Position numbers and translations under genes: made by a program. A stretch of DNA of 51,119 nucleotides. Source: Nocardioides sp. YIM 152315 (GTDB lineage Bacteria > Actinomycetota > Actinomycetes > Propionibacteriales > Nocardioidaceae). Under the pieces are notes generated by a model that was not told where the DNA came from, did no database searches, and worked only from the letters and a program-made list of their open reading frames with translations. Location of the stretch: contig NZ_JARGER010000008.1 of NCBI RefSeq assembly GCF_029210375.1, positions 84,348 to 135,466 on the forward strand, given 5' to 3'. Of the stretch, positions 17,602 through 25,642 are shown one piece after another; the first letter of the stretch is position 1, and the number at the start of each line of letters is the position of its first letter.

Positions 17602-18861
17602 ATGTGGACCGGGCCCACCGGGGAACTGACATACAGCGGTCTCCGCGTCGTCGAGCTCGCTGACGAGCTGCGTGGCGAGATCGTCGGCAAGCTCCTTGCC
17701 GACGAGGGTGCTGACGTGGTGAAGGTCGAGCCTTCCGGCGGCAGCATCGGGCGCCATATCGGGCCGCACGCCGAGGGGTTCGAGCACGACCCGAACGCCA
17801 GCCTCTACTTCTGGACCTACAACACCGGCAAGCGCAGTGTGGTCATCGAGGTCGACGAGACCAGCGGACGACAGCGGTTCGACGAACTCGTCGCTGCGGC
17901 AGACGTGCTCATCACGAGCGACGGACCCGGTCGGCTCGGTGAACGCGGCATCGACCTCGACGCCTACCTCGTTCGCCACCCAGCACTGATCGTGCTGTCC
18001 GTCTCTCCCTACGGCCTGACAGGGCCGTGGGCCGACCGTCGCACCAGCGAGCTCGTCGGGCTGGCCGCCGGCGGCCCCCTGCTGAGCTGCGGCTACGACG
18101 ACCACACCATCCCGCCCATCCTTCCCGGCGGGAACCAGGCTTCGCAGATCGCGGCGAGCTTCGGCCACACCGGGTTGCTTCTCGCGTTGCTGGAACGGCA
18201 GAGCAGTGGCCTCGGGCAGATGATCGACGTCTCGATGCATGAGGCGATCGCCGTCAGTGGGGAGCTGGCCAACCCCTACTGGTTCTACCCGCGGGTGCAC
18301 CTACACCGACAGACGTGCCGACACGCGCAGCCCTCGCCGACCCAGCCCGCGCTCTTCGAGTGCGCAGACGGCGTTGATGTCTACTTCGCGCTGATCCTGA
18401 GCGACACCAAGACCTGGCAGACGCTCGTCGAGTGGCTCGACACGCTTGGGTTGGCGTTAGACCTCGCGGACGAGGCGTACCTGTCGCTCGCACATCGTCA
18501 ACAGAACTTCGCGCACATCCAGGACATCATGGAGTCGTTCTTCTTGATGCAGGAGTCGGCCGACGTGTACCGCGGTGCCCAAGATCGCGGACTCCCGCTC
18601 GGTCCGATTTTGGCGCCGGAACAGCTTCTCGACGATCCGCACCTCCAGGCACGTGAGTTCTTCGTTCCCGTCGAGCTGCCCACGCAGGGAGAGGCGCTGT
18701 TCCCGTCGAGCCCGTATCGGTTCTCATACGGCAACGGTCGACCGGGTCGCCCCCCGAAGCTGGGGGAAGACAACGGTTTCGACTTCAACGACTCCAGCGC
18801 CGAGTCCCAAGTAGCGGCCCACGATGCCGCCCACGCCAGCACAGGAGTGGGCCTTGTCTGA
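17602..18861 (+). CDS. CaiB/BaiF family III CoA transferase, non-catalytic subunit
   Basis: A 419-aa family III CoA transferase with the normal fold motifs (LRVVELADELRGEIVGKLLADEGADVVKVE; TGKRSVVIEVD; SPYGLTGPWADRRTSELVG; GLGQMIDVSMHEA). At the position of the catalytic Asp it has Ser181 (NQASQIAAS), by alignment to its neighbour without gaps. Such an Asp-less subunit is known in heterodimeric transferases such as BbsEF. It starts with zero spacing after its partner gene. It is likely a structural or substrate-binding subunit, not an independent enzyme. Confidence 0.85.
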   Translation: MWTGPTGELTYSGLRVVELADELRGEIVGKLLADEGADVVKVEPSGGSIGRHIGPHAEGFEHDPNASLYFWTYNTGKRSVVIEVDETSGRQRFDELVAAADVLITSDGPGRLGERGIDLDAYLVRHPALIVLSVSPYGLTGPWADRRTSELVGLAAGGPLLSCGYDDHTIPPILPGGNQASQIAASFGHTGLLLALLERQSSGLGQMIDVSMHEAIAVSGELANPYWFYPRVHLHRQTCRHAQPSPTQPALFECADGVDVYFALILSDTKTWQTLVEWLDTLGLALDLADEAYLSLAHRQQNFAHIQDIMESFFLMQESADVYRGAQDRGLPLGPILAPEQLLDDPHLQAREFFVPVELPTQGEALFPSSPYRFSYGNGRPGRPPKLGEDNGFDFNDSSAESQVAAHDAAHASTGVGLV

Positions 18862-20047
18862 GCACGACTACGCCTGGAAGCCAGATGCCTGCGCGATCGC
18901 CGGTATCGGCACTACCGCCTACACCAAATCGTCGGGAGCCAGCGTGACTGCCCTCGCCGCCGAGGCAGCGCTGGCCGCGATCGAAGATGCGGGCCTCGAA
19001 CCGGCCGACATCGACGGCTTCGTCCGCAGCGACTACGACGAGGCATCTCCTGCAGCCCTCGCGGACACCCTCGGCATCGACGACATCGCCTACTGGGGGC
19101 AGACCGGAGCCGGGGGAGCAGCGCCCTGCGCGATGGTGGGTCAGGCAGCTGCGGCCATCCTCTCGGGTCAGGCCCGCCACGTGGTCGTCTACCGAGCGCT
19201 CAACGGTCGCTCAGGGCGGCGCCTGGGCCAAGGCGTCCCTGCCGCGGCCGCCGTCGGCGGCGGTTCGGGTTACTTGGAGCTGTTCTCACCCTGGGGAATG
19301 ACTTCCCCGGGGCAGTTCTTCGCGATGCTCGCCCGCCGACACATGGAGGAGTTCGGTCTCACCGACCGCACCCTCGCCGAGATCGCCATGGTCTGCCGAC
19401 GCCGCGCGAACGCCAACCCGGCAGCGATGATGCACGGGCGCACGATGAGCCTGGACGACTATCTCGAGTCGCGAATGATCGCATCGCCCCTCCGCATGTT
19501 CGACTTCTGTCTCGAGACCGACGGGGCAGCCGCAGTCGTGGTCACCTCCAGTCCACGAGCGCGCGACCTGAAGCAGCGACCAGCGCTGATCCGATCGGTT
19601 GCGCAATCGACCGGCAGCAGCCGACTCGGTCCGGGACAGATGTACCCGGTCCTGATGGGACAGTCCCTGACCGATCTAGCCTCGCGCCGCGCGGCTGATC
19701 GACTCTACGAACGCGCGGGACTCTCACCCGCTGATGTCGACGTGGCTCAGCTGTACGACTGCTTCACCATCACCGTCTTCCTCCAGCTTGCCGACTACGG
19801 ATTCTGTAGCCAGGAAGATGCCGTCGCCTTCGTCGAGAGCGGTGCACTGGACGTCGGGGGCGCACTTCCCATCAACACGGCGGGAGGACAGCTCTCGGAG
19901 AGCTACATCCACGGCATGAACCACATCGTCGAAGCCGTGCGACAGGTCCGAGGCACGTCAACCAGTCAGGTGCCGGGGGCCGAGGTCTCGCTCGTGACAT
20001 CCGCCCCACCGCCAGGCACCAGCGCCATGATCTTGGTGGCGTCGTGA
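18854..20047 (+). CDS. Thiolase-fold protein, Ltp2/SCP2-thiolase-like aldolase
   Basis: A 397-aa thiolase superfamily protein. TTG 18854 is chosen because AGGAG at 18843-18847 precedes it and the longer reading lies within the previous gene. The N-terminus is CAIAGIGTTAYTKSSG. Conserved blocks are QLYDCFTITVFLQL and INTAGGQLSESYIHGMNHIVEA. The C-terminal half matches lipid-transfer/Ltp2-type proteins, which work as retro-aldolases with a DUF35 partner in steroid side-chain degradation rather than as thiolases. A DUF35 gene follows with overlap. It probably cleaves a beta-hydroxy acyl-CoA carrying a tertiary or branched centre. Confidence 0.82.
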   Translation: MSEHDYAWKPDACAIAGIGTTAYTKSSGASVTALAAEAALAAIEDAGLEPADIDGFVRSDYDEASPAALADTLGIDDIAYWGQTGAGGAAPCAMVGQAAAAILSGQARHVVVYRALNGRSGRRLGQGVPAAAAVGGGSGYLELFSPWGMTSPGQFFAMLARRHMEEFGLTDRTLAEIAMVCRRRANANPAAMMHGRTMSLDDYLESRMIASPLRMFDFCLETDGAAAVVVTSSPRARDLKQRPALIRSVAQSTGSSRLGPGQMYPVLMGQSLTDLASRRAADRLYERAGLSPADVDVAQLYDCFTITVFLQLADYGFCSQEDAVAFVESGALDVGGALPINTAGGQLSESYIHGMNHIVEAVRQVRGTSTSQVPGAEVSLVTSAPPPGTSAMILVAS

Positions 20048-20463
20048 CGTCCCCGACCAGCCGGCTCCTCCCGGTCACCGATGATCCCGACACGGGTGGC
20101 TTCTTCGCTGCGGCACGGGAGCATCGACTCGTGGCCCAGACGTGCCAGTCGTGCGGCAACGTCCAGCAACCGCCCCGACCGCGCTGTATTGCCTGTCACG
20201 GCACGGACCTCACCTGGCGAGATGCCCCGGCGACCGGAACCGTTCACAGCTGGACCGTTGTCGAACACCAGATCAATCCCCACTTCCCGGCTCCGTACAC
20301 CGTCCTCCTGGTCGACGTGGCCGTGCCGGGCGCCACGCACCCGGTGCGCTACCTCGGTCATGTGCCCGGTCGCACAGAGCCGGCGGTCGGCGACGCGGTC
20401 CGACTCGTCTTCGAGGACTTGGCCGAAGGCGTCACGATTCCCAACTGGGTCCTGGACGACTGA
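20044..20463 (+). CDS. Zn-ribbon/OB-fold DUF35 protein, partner of the thiolase-fold enzyme
   Basis: A 139-aa DUF35 protein. The rubredoxin-like zinc knuckle is CQSC-(about 10)-CIAC near residues 38-55. The OB-fold domain follows with GTVHSWTVVEHQINPHF and PYTVLLVDV. GTG 20044 overlaps the thiolase stop. In known pairs the DUF35 subunit is required for the activity of the thiolase-like aldolase or acyltransferase. Complex formation with the 18854 product is inferred from adjacency and family. Confidence 0.88.
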   Translation: MTSPTSRLLPVTDDPDTGGFFAAAREHRLVAQTCQSCGNVQQPPRPRCIACHGTDLTWRDAPATGTVHSWTVVEHQINPHFPAPYTVLLVDVAVPGATHPVRYLGHVPGRTEPAVGDAVRLVFEDLAEGVTIPNWVLDD

Positions 20464-20531
20464 CCGCGCCCCGCGACCACTCACTGCCGATCGTCGCCGG
20501 AACGCCGGCCCGACAAAGAACAGGAACTCCC

Positions 20532-21833
20532 ATGTGGGAATTCGAGACTGATCCCGACTACCAGGCCAAGCTGGACTGGGTCTCGCAGTTCGTTCGGGAG
20601 GAGGTCGAGCCCGCTGACCTCATGTACGAGCACCCGCTCGACATGAAGGACCCGGTGCGGAACGCTCTCATCAAGCCGTTGCAGGTCGAGGTACGCAACC
20701 AAGGACTGTGGGCATGCCACCTCGGACCGGAACTGGGTGGCCCGGGCTACGGCCAGCTCAAGCTGGCGTTGCTCAACGAACGGATCGGAACCACGCTGAG
20801 CGGCCCGGTCGTGTTCGGCACCCAGGCGCCGGATTCCGGGAACGCCGAGGTGCTCGCCCACTTCGGCTCCCATGACCTCAAGGATCGCTACCTCAAGCCC
20901 CTTCTGGAGGGCGAGATCGCCTCTTGCTTCTCGATGACCGAGCCGGCGGGTGGGTCGGACCCGACGGGCTTCACCACGCGCGCCGTTCGCGACGGGAACC
21001 ACTACGTCGTCAACGGCGAGAAGTGGTTCTCCTCGAATGCACGATTCGCCGACTTCCTGGTTCTGATGGCCGTGACGGATCCCGACGCGGACCGTCACCA
21101 TCGTGCCTCCATGTTCGTCGTCCCGGCTGACACCCCCGGCATCGAGATCGTCCGCAACGTCGGAGTCACTGGCCACGCGGGGCACGAAGGCACCCACGCC
21201 TACGTCCGCTACACCGATGTCCGGATCCCGGCCGACCACTTGCTGGGCGCAGAGGGCGACGGCTTCAAGGTGGCCCAGGTGCGCTTGGGCGGTGGCCGCA
21301 TCCACCACGCGATGCGCACCGTCGCACTCGTCCGCCGCTCGCTCGACATGATGCTGGAGCGCGCAGTCTCGCGCGAAACCCGAGGAAGGCGCCTGGCCGA
21401 CATGCAGCTCGTCCAGGAGATGATCGCCGAGTCGTGGGTCCAGCTCGAGCAGTTCCGACTTCTTGTTCTCCAGACGGCTTGGAAAATCGACAGATACCGC
21501 GACTACAAGCTCGTGATCAAGGACATCGCAGGTGTGAAGATGGCGATGCCGAAGGTCCTCCAGGACGTCGCCGGTCGCGCACTCCAGATCCACGGATCGC
21601 TCGGGGTCTCCACCGAGATGCCGTTCGGGAAGTGGGTTCTGGAAAGCTTCCACATGGCGATTGCGGACGGCGCAACCGAACTGCACAAGCAGCAAGTCGC
21701 TCGTCAGCTCCTCCAAGGCGTCGACCCCGCACCTGACCTGTTTCCATCGCGGCACGCGCTGCGGTTGGATGCCCAAGCGAGAGCGAAGTTCGCCTTGCTG
21801 CTCGCTGAGGTCGACATTGCAGGCCAGTCATGA
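20532..21833 (+). CDS. Acyl-CoA dehydrogenase, ACAD10/ACAD11-like
   Basis: A 433-aa ACAD. It contains SCFSMTEPAGGSDPTG, VVNGEKWFSSNA and RLGGGRIHHAMRTV, a motif typical of the ACAD10/11 subgroup, followed by AGRALQIHGSLGVSTEMP. ATG 20532 is preferred; the longer frame runs back into the DUF35 gene. ACAD10/11-type enzymes act with an APH-fold kinase to remove a distal (gamma) hydroxyl through a phospho intermediate, as in LvaA/LvaC-type levulinate catabolism. Such a kinase is encoded at 24202. It overlaps the next ACAD by 4 nt, so a heteromeric ACAD is also possible. Confidence 0.85.
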   Translation: MWEFETDPDYQAKLDWVSQFVREEVEPADLMYEHPLDMKDPVRNALIKPLQVEVRNQGLWACHLGPELGGPGYGQLKLALLNERIGTTLSGPVVFGTQAPDSGNAEVLAHFGSHDLKDRYLKPLLEGEIASCFSMTEPAGGSDPTGFTTRAVRDGNHYVVNGEKWFSSNARFADFLVLMAVTDPDADRHHRASMFVVPADTPGIEIVRNVGVTGHAGHEGTHAYVRYTDVRIPADHLLGAEGDGFKVAQVRLGGGRIHHAMRTVALVRRSLDMMLERAVSRETRGRRLADMQLVQEMIAESWVQLEQFRLLVLQTAWKIDRYRDYKLVIKDIAGVKMAMPKVLQDVAGRALQIHGSLGVSTEMPFGKWVLESFHMAIADGATELHKQQVARQLLQGVDPAPDLFPSRHALRLDAQARAKFALLLAEVDIAGQS

Positions 21834-22960
21834 TCCTCACCGACCCCGACGCTGCCCAGGCGCGAGCCGAGCTCGCCCAGATCGTCGATGCGCTCATCCA
21901 GAAGGTTGCACCACGCCCCGAAGCGGTGAACCGGGCAGAAGCGATGGCCGCCGGGGTCATCGACATGAAGCTCTGGGCGCGGCTCACCAAGGACCTCGGC
22001 GCCACCGCGATGACAGTCCGAGAGGAGATCGGTGGCGCCGGCGCCGGACTGGCCGACATGGGCGTCTTTTGGGAGGCGGTGGGGCGAAATCTCGCGTCGG
22101 TTCCTCTGCTGGGAGCCTGGCTTGGCGTCGAAGCCGTGCTCAGAGCAGGCTATGACGACCAGCCGCATCTCGGGGCGCTGGTGGCGGGAGAGCGCATCGC
22201 CGTCCTCGCGCTGCCGCGCCGCGACTCGACGACCGGGACTACCGGCAGGCCCGGGTTGCTGGAGGCGCGGCAGGTCGGCGGAGTGTGCCGAACGAGCGGT
22301 GTCCTCGAGCTCGTCGTCGATGCGCCCCACGCGGTCGATCTCGTGCTCCCGGTGAGGATCGACGGCGCCGTGCGATGGGGCATCGTCAGTTGCTCCGACG
22401 CCCACGTCGAACAGCAGCCGGCTCTAGACCTCACGCGAGCGATCGGACGGGTGCAGCTCGAGGACGTCGAGATCCGCCTGCTCCCCGTTGCCGAGGCCGA
22501 GGCCGACGAGCTGCGAGGCGAGCTCCTCGATCTCGGCCGACTCGCGGTTGCCTGCGAGCAGCTCGGCGTCGCGGAGCAGGCCCTCGCGGATGCGGTTGCG
22601 TACGCCAAGGAACGCGAGCAGTTCGGTCGACCGATTGGGAGCTTCCAAGCCATAAAGCACCTGCTCGCCGACATGGCTACCGACGCTGACTACGCCCGGT
22701 CCCTGGTCGAGCATGCCGTGTGGGCAGCCACCGAAGGCGTTGCAGACCGGTCGAGCGCCATCGCCATGGCTTTGGCTCAGGCGTCACGGTCAGCGATCAG
22801 CATCACCGCAGAGAACGTGCAGATCCACGGAGGAATCGGGTTCAGCTGGGAGCACACGGCCCACCTGTACTTCCGCAAAGCGCGCGGCAACGAGGTGCTG
22901 TTCGCAGAGCCGTCCGACCTGGTCGAGAGCGCCTTGGCTGGTACCGCAGCGAGCCGTTGA
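21830..22960 (+). CDS. Acyl-CoA dehydrogenase, second subunit-like
   Basis: A 376-aa ACAD with a divergent N-terminal half and a normal C-terminal half: LAVACEQLGVAEQALADAVAYAKEREQFGRPIGSFQAIKHLLADM and VQIHGGIGFSWEHTAHLYFRKA. It is typical of the beta subunit of alpha2beta2 ACADs in actinobacterial steroid catabolism, where one subunit carries most FAD contacts. ATG overlaps the preceding ACAD stop. It is the last gene of the 12301-22960 operon. Heteromerisation with the 20532 product is inference. Confidence 0.85.
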   Translation: MILTDPDAAQARAELAQIVDALIQKVAPRPEAVNRAEAMAAGVIDMKLWARLTKDLGATAMTVREEIGGAGAGLADMGVFWEAVGRNLASVPLLGAWLGVEAVLRAGYDDQPHLGALVAGERIAVLALPRRDSTTGTTGRPGLLEARQVGGVCRTSGVLELVVDAPHAVDLVLPVRIDGAVRWGIVSCSDAHVEQQPALDLTRAIGRVQLEDVEIRLLPVAEAEADELRGELLDLGRLAVACEQLGVAEQALADAVAYAKEREQFGRPIGSFQAIKHLLADMATDADYARSLVEHAVWAATEGVADRSSAIAMALAQASRSAISITAENVQIHGGIGFSWEHTAHLYFRKARGNEVLFAEPSDLVESALAGTAASR

Positions 22961-23121
22961 GAGCGCCATCGGCGATCGGCTGCCAGATCTGCGCCTACCC
23001 GCCCGGCGACACGACGACCGCGTGAGGAGCCGTTCCACTCACTGCATGGGCTCCTCGAATGGTTGGATTCGCAAAAGACACTTGAAGCAGGACGCACCAC
23101 GTCACAGAGCGAGGAGCCGAC

Positions 23122-23928
23122 ATGGCCCACGACACAACACCACAGGCGAGAGTGGCCGGCGGTGACGCAACCGGCATCCCGATTGCCTCCGGGAAGTCGC
23201 TGCTACGCCCGCTCAAGGCGGCCGAGGTCGTTGCTCGAGACGTTGTTCGGGACATCACCGCCAACCGGCTCGCTCCGGGCGACAGCCTTGAGTCCGAAGC
23301 AGAGATGCTCCAGAAGTACGGGGTCAGCCGCGAGTCGCTGCGCGAGGGGCTCCGGCTTCTCGAGGTCCAAGGCATGATCAACATTCGCCGGGGACCGGGC
23401 GGCGGGCCGTCCGTCGGGACCGTCGATCCTGGGAACCTCGGCCGGGTTGAGGCACTGTTCTTCCATCTGGCCGGAGCCACATACCAGGAGCTCTTCCAGG
23501 CTTGGATCCTGGCCGAGACGACGCTGGCGGGGCTGGCGGCAGCCAATGAGGACGCGGACCTACGTTCGGAGCGAATGGAACCCTTCCTCGATCGAGATGC
23601 CCACCGCCACGAGCACCAGGAGCTTGCCGACTTCGTGGAAGGGCACGAGGGCTTCCACGCCGCAGTAGCCGCCCTGAGCGGGAACAGGGTCCTCGAACTC
23701 ACGTTCCGGGCCTACGGACAGTTGGTATCGCACCACGTCGCGACGGTTGGCGATCCGCGGCCAATTCAGGATGCCTTGGTCGAGACACACCTCGGCATAG
23801 CTGAAGCGATCATCCGCGGGTACTCCGACGCAGCCGGGCAGCTGATGCGTGAGCACCTCGAGGAAGTGATCGCCATCAATATCGAGCAGCTGGGTGACTT
23901 GGTGGCGGGGCCTGTGGAATGGCTCTGA
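23122..23928 (+). CDS. GntR-family transcriptional regulator with FCD domain (FadR subfamily)
   Basis: A 268-aa regulator. The winged helix-turn-helix at about 35-95 contains LESEAEMLQKYGVSRESLREGLRLLEVQGMI and ends in the RRGPGGGP wing. The all-helical FCD effector domain (about 105-255) carries His/Asp residues for a metal site (HEGFHAAVAAL; ETHLGIAEAI; MREHLEEV). GAGGAG precedes ATG 23122. It is the only transcription factor in the catabolic region and is the natural candidate for binding the five shared operators; the effector could be an acyl-CoA or carboxylate of the pathway. No operator copy is seen upstream of its own gene. Confidence 0.9.
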   Translation: MAHDTTPQARVAGGDATGIPIASGKSLLRPLKAAEVVARDVVRDITANRLAPGDSLESEAEMLQKYGVSRESLREGLRLLEVQGMINIRRGPGGGPSVGTVDPGNLGRVEALFFHLAGATYQELFQAWILAETTLAGLAAANEDADLRSERMEPFLDRDAHRHEHQELADFVEGHEGFHAAVAALSGNRVLELTFRAYGQLVSHHVATVGDPRPIQDALVETHLGIAEAIIRGYSDAAGQLMREHLEEVIAINIEQLGDLVAGPVEWL

Positions 23929-24090
23929 TCGAGCTGTCGGGTCCTCGTCGGCCAATTGCGAGCCCCGTGGCCTGGGGACAATCGACGACGCGATACCGAT
24001 GCGGGCGGGCGGCCGTTCCTCGCGAGCGGGCTCGATCGGCGGACAACTGAGGACATCGTCGCTCGACGGCAAATCTCTCGCTGGACAGTC

Positions 24091-24119
24091 TTGACCTAAT
24101 TCTCATGAGGAATTAGATT
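24091..24119 (+). promoter_or_regulatory. Promoter with operator copy 4 in the -35/-10 spacer
   Basis: TTGACC (24091-24096), 17 nt, then TAGATT (24114-24119) form a good sigma70-type promoter. The spacer region reads TAATTCTCATGAGGAATTA (24097-24115), the most symmetrical copy of the shared operator. It lies 83 nt upstream of the kinase gene at 24202. Confidence 0.75.
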
Positions 24120-24128
24120 TCAGGGTGT

Positions 24129-24167
24129 CCCGGAGCGTGCTCTCCATACACGGCAGCACGCTCCGGG
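24129..24167 (+). promoter_or_regulatory. 5'-UTR hairpin between the promoter and the kinase gene
   Basis: A 13-bp perfect stem (24129-24141 with 24155-24167) and 13-nt loop lie just downstream of the -10. Its 3' edge overlaps GGGGCCT (24165-24171), which can instead pair with AGGCCCC (24195-24201) touching the Shine-Dalgarno and GTG start. The two structures are mutually exclusive. It may be a terminator-like attenuator or simple UTR structure. Confidence 0.4.
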
Positions 24168-24201
24168 GCCTTCAACCGTCCGTACGTCTGAGGGAGGCCC
24201 C

Positions 24202-25302
24202 GTGAGAGCGAGTCATGCGCCGAGCGACGTGGCCCCGATCAGGGACGGGGAGCAGCTTGACTGGGCCCGGCTCGAGCACTACCTGAGGACTCAACTGCCT
24301 GAAGCCGAGGGGCCGTTCAGTGTGCTCCAGTTCCCCCGGGGCTCGGCAAACCTGACGTACCAAGTCCGCTTCGGTGAGGCGACCTTGGTGGTTCGGCGCC
24401 CGCCCTTTGGGCAGCTCGCCAAGGGGAGCCATGACATGAAACGGGAATATCGCGTTCTGTCAGGGCTGAACTCGGTCTACGATCGTGCGCCTCGAGCCCT
24501 CCTGCATTGCGCAGATTCCCGGATCATCGGAGCCGAGTTCTTCGTCTCCGAGTACCGATCCGGCGTCGTCGTCTGGGACAGCATCCCGAACTCCCTGAGC
24601 TCGGAGGTCGACGCGACCGAACGCGTCGGTCTGGCCGTGGTGGAGGCACTTGCAGACCTGCACCAGGTGGACCCTGCTGAGACGGCGCTCGCAGACCTCG
24701 GACGCCCCGACGGCTATCTCGAACGGCAGCTCGCAGGCTGGACCCGGCGTTGGGACGCTGTCGGCGCCCAGTCGAACCTCCCAGACGCACATGAGACACG
24801 GGCCGCCATGGACGAGGTGCAACGTCGGCTGACCAGTGCCGTTCCGGCCGCCCAGCGAGCCGGCATCGTGCACAACGACTTCAAGATCGACAACTGCCAG
24901 TTCCGCGTCGGCGACCCCGACCGCGTGTACTCGGTCTTCGACTGGGACATGGCGACCACAGGGGATCCACTGTGCGACTTCGGCACTCTGCTCAACTACT
25001 GGCCCGATTACACGCTGCCTGTTGACGACACGCGCGCCTTCATCGCCGCCACGGCGACCCGGAACCTCAACCTCCCCTCGCGAGCCCAGATCGTCGAGCG
25101 CTATGCCGCGAGCTGCGACCTCGACCTGTCCCACATCGACTGGTACGAAGCCTTCGGGTGCTGGAAGACCGCTGTGATCCTGCAGCAGCTCTACGCGCGA
25201 AGCGTGCGCGGCGAGACAACGGACCCCCGAATGCAGCAACGCGGCGAGATGGTGCGCCCTCTTGCCTTGCGTGCGCTCGCAACCCTCGGCACGGTCCCCT
25301 GA
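24202..25302 (+). CDS. APH-fold phosphotransferase of the ACAD10/LvaA type
   Basis: A 366-aa kinase-like protein. The ATP-side segment is PRGSANLTYQVRFGEATLVVRRPP with a later Glu in MKREYRVL. The catalytic loop is GIVHNDFKIDNCQF (HxDxxxxN), and the metal-binding motif is VFDWDMATTGDP. GTG 24202 has AGGGAGG upstream. Proteins of this type near acyl-CoA dehydrogenases phosphorylate a hydroxyl of a hydroxyacyl-CoA so that an ACAD10/11-like partner can eliminate it; they are not antibiotic kinases. The likely partner is at 20532. It is the first gene of the operon 24202-28505. Confidence 0.85.
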   Translation: MRASHAPSDVAPIRDGEQLDWARLEHYLRTQLPEAEGPFSVLQFPRGSANLTYQVRFGEATLVVRRPPFGQLAKGSHDMKREYRVLSGLNSVYDRAPRALLHCADSRIIGAEFFVSEYRSGVVVWDSIPNSLSSEVDATERVGLAVVEALADLHQVDPAETALADLGRPDGYLERQLAGWTRRWDAVGAQSNLPDAHETRAAMDEVQRRLTSAVPAAQRAGIVHNDFKIDNCQFRVGDPDRVYSVFDWDMATTGDPLCDFGTLLNYWPDYTLPVDDTRAFIAATATRNLNLPSRAQIVERYAASCDLDLSHIDWYEAFGCWKTAVILQQLYARSVRGETTDPRMQQRGEMVRPLALRALATLGTVP

Positions 25303-25342
25303 CCTCCGCTCGACCCCACCGTTCTGACAACGAAGGAATTCC

Positions 25343-25636
25343 ATGAAGACAGGCACCCGGCTCGTCAGTGTTGCGTGTGACACCGAAGTCATGGTCGTCC
25401 GCAGCGCCGACGTTGACCTCCACTGCGGCGGTCACTTGATGGTCGACGCCGTGGGTGAGCGAAGCGCCGCTGAACCTTCCTCTGAGTTCGCGGGCGGTAC
25501 CCTCCTCGGCAAGCGCTACGCGCACGCCGGGTCGGGGCTCCAGGTTCTCTGCGTCAAGGCTGGACAGGGCACGCTCTCTGTGAACGGCGTTGCGCTCAGC
25601 ATCCTGGAGAGCAAGCAGCTCCCCAGCTCGGACTGA
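25343..25636 (+). CDS. Small conserved hypothetical protein of acyl-CoA ligase operons
   Basis: A 97-aa protein with AAGGAA upstream of ATG 25343. It begins MKTGTRLVSVACDTEVMVVR, has a DVDLHCGGHLMV strand, then GKRYAHAGSGLQVLCVKAGQGTLSVNGV and ends in a short polar tail LPSSD. It looks like a small all-beta protein. I do not recognise a named domain. It lies 7 nt before an acyl-CoA ligase and is probably translated with it. The function is unknown; a carrier or chaperone role for the ligase is speculation. Confidence 0.75.
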   Translation: MKTGTRLVSVACDTEVMVVRSADVDLHCGGHLMVDAVGERSAAEPSSEFAGGTLLGKRYAHAGSGLQVLCVKAGQGTLSVNGVALSILESKQLPSSD

Positions 25637-25642
25637 GTTCAC

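Noticed and set aside
24202..25302. Aminoglycoside resistance kinase
   Set aside because: The APH fold is present, but neighbours are acyl-CoA enzymes and the sequence is of the ACAD10/LvaA type; no resistance context.
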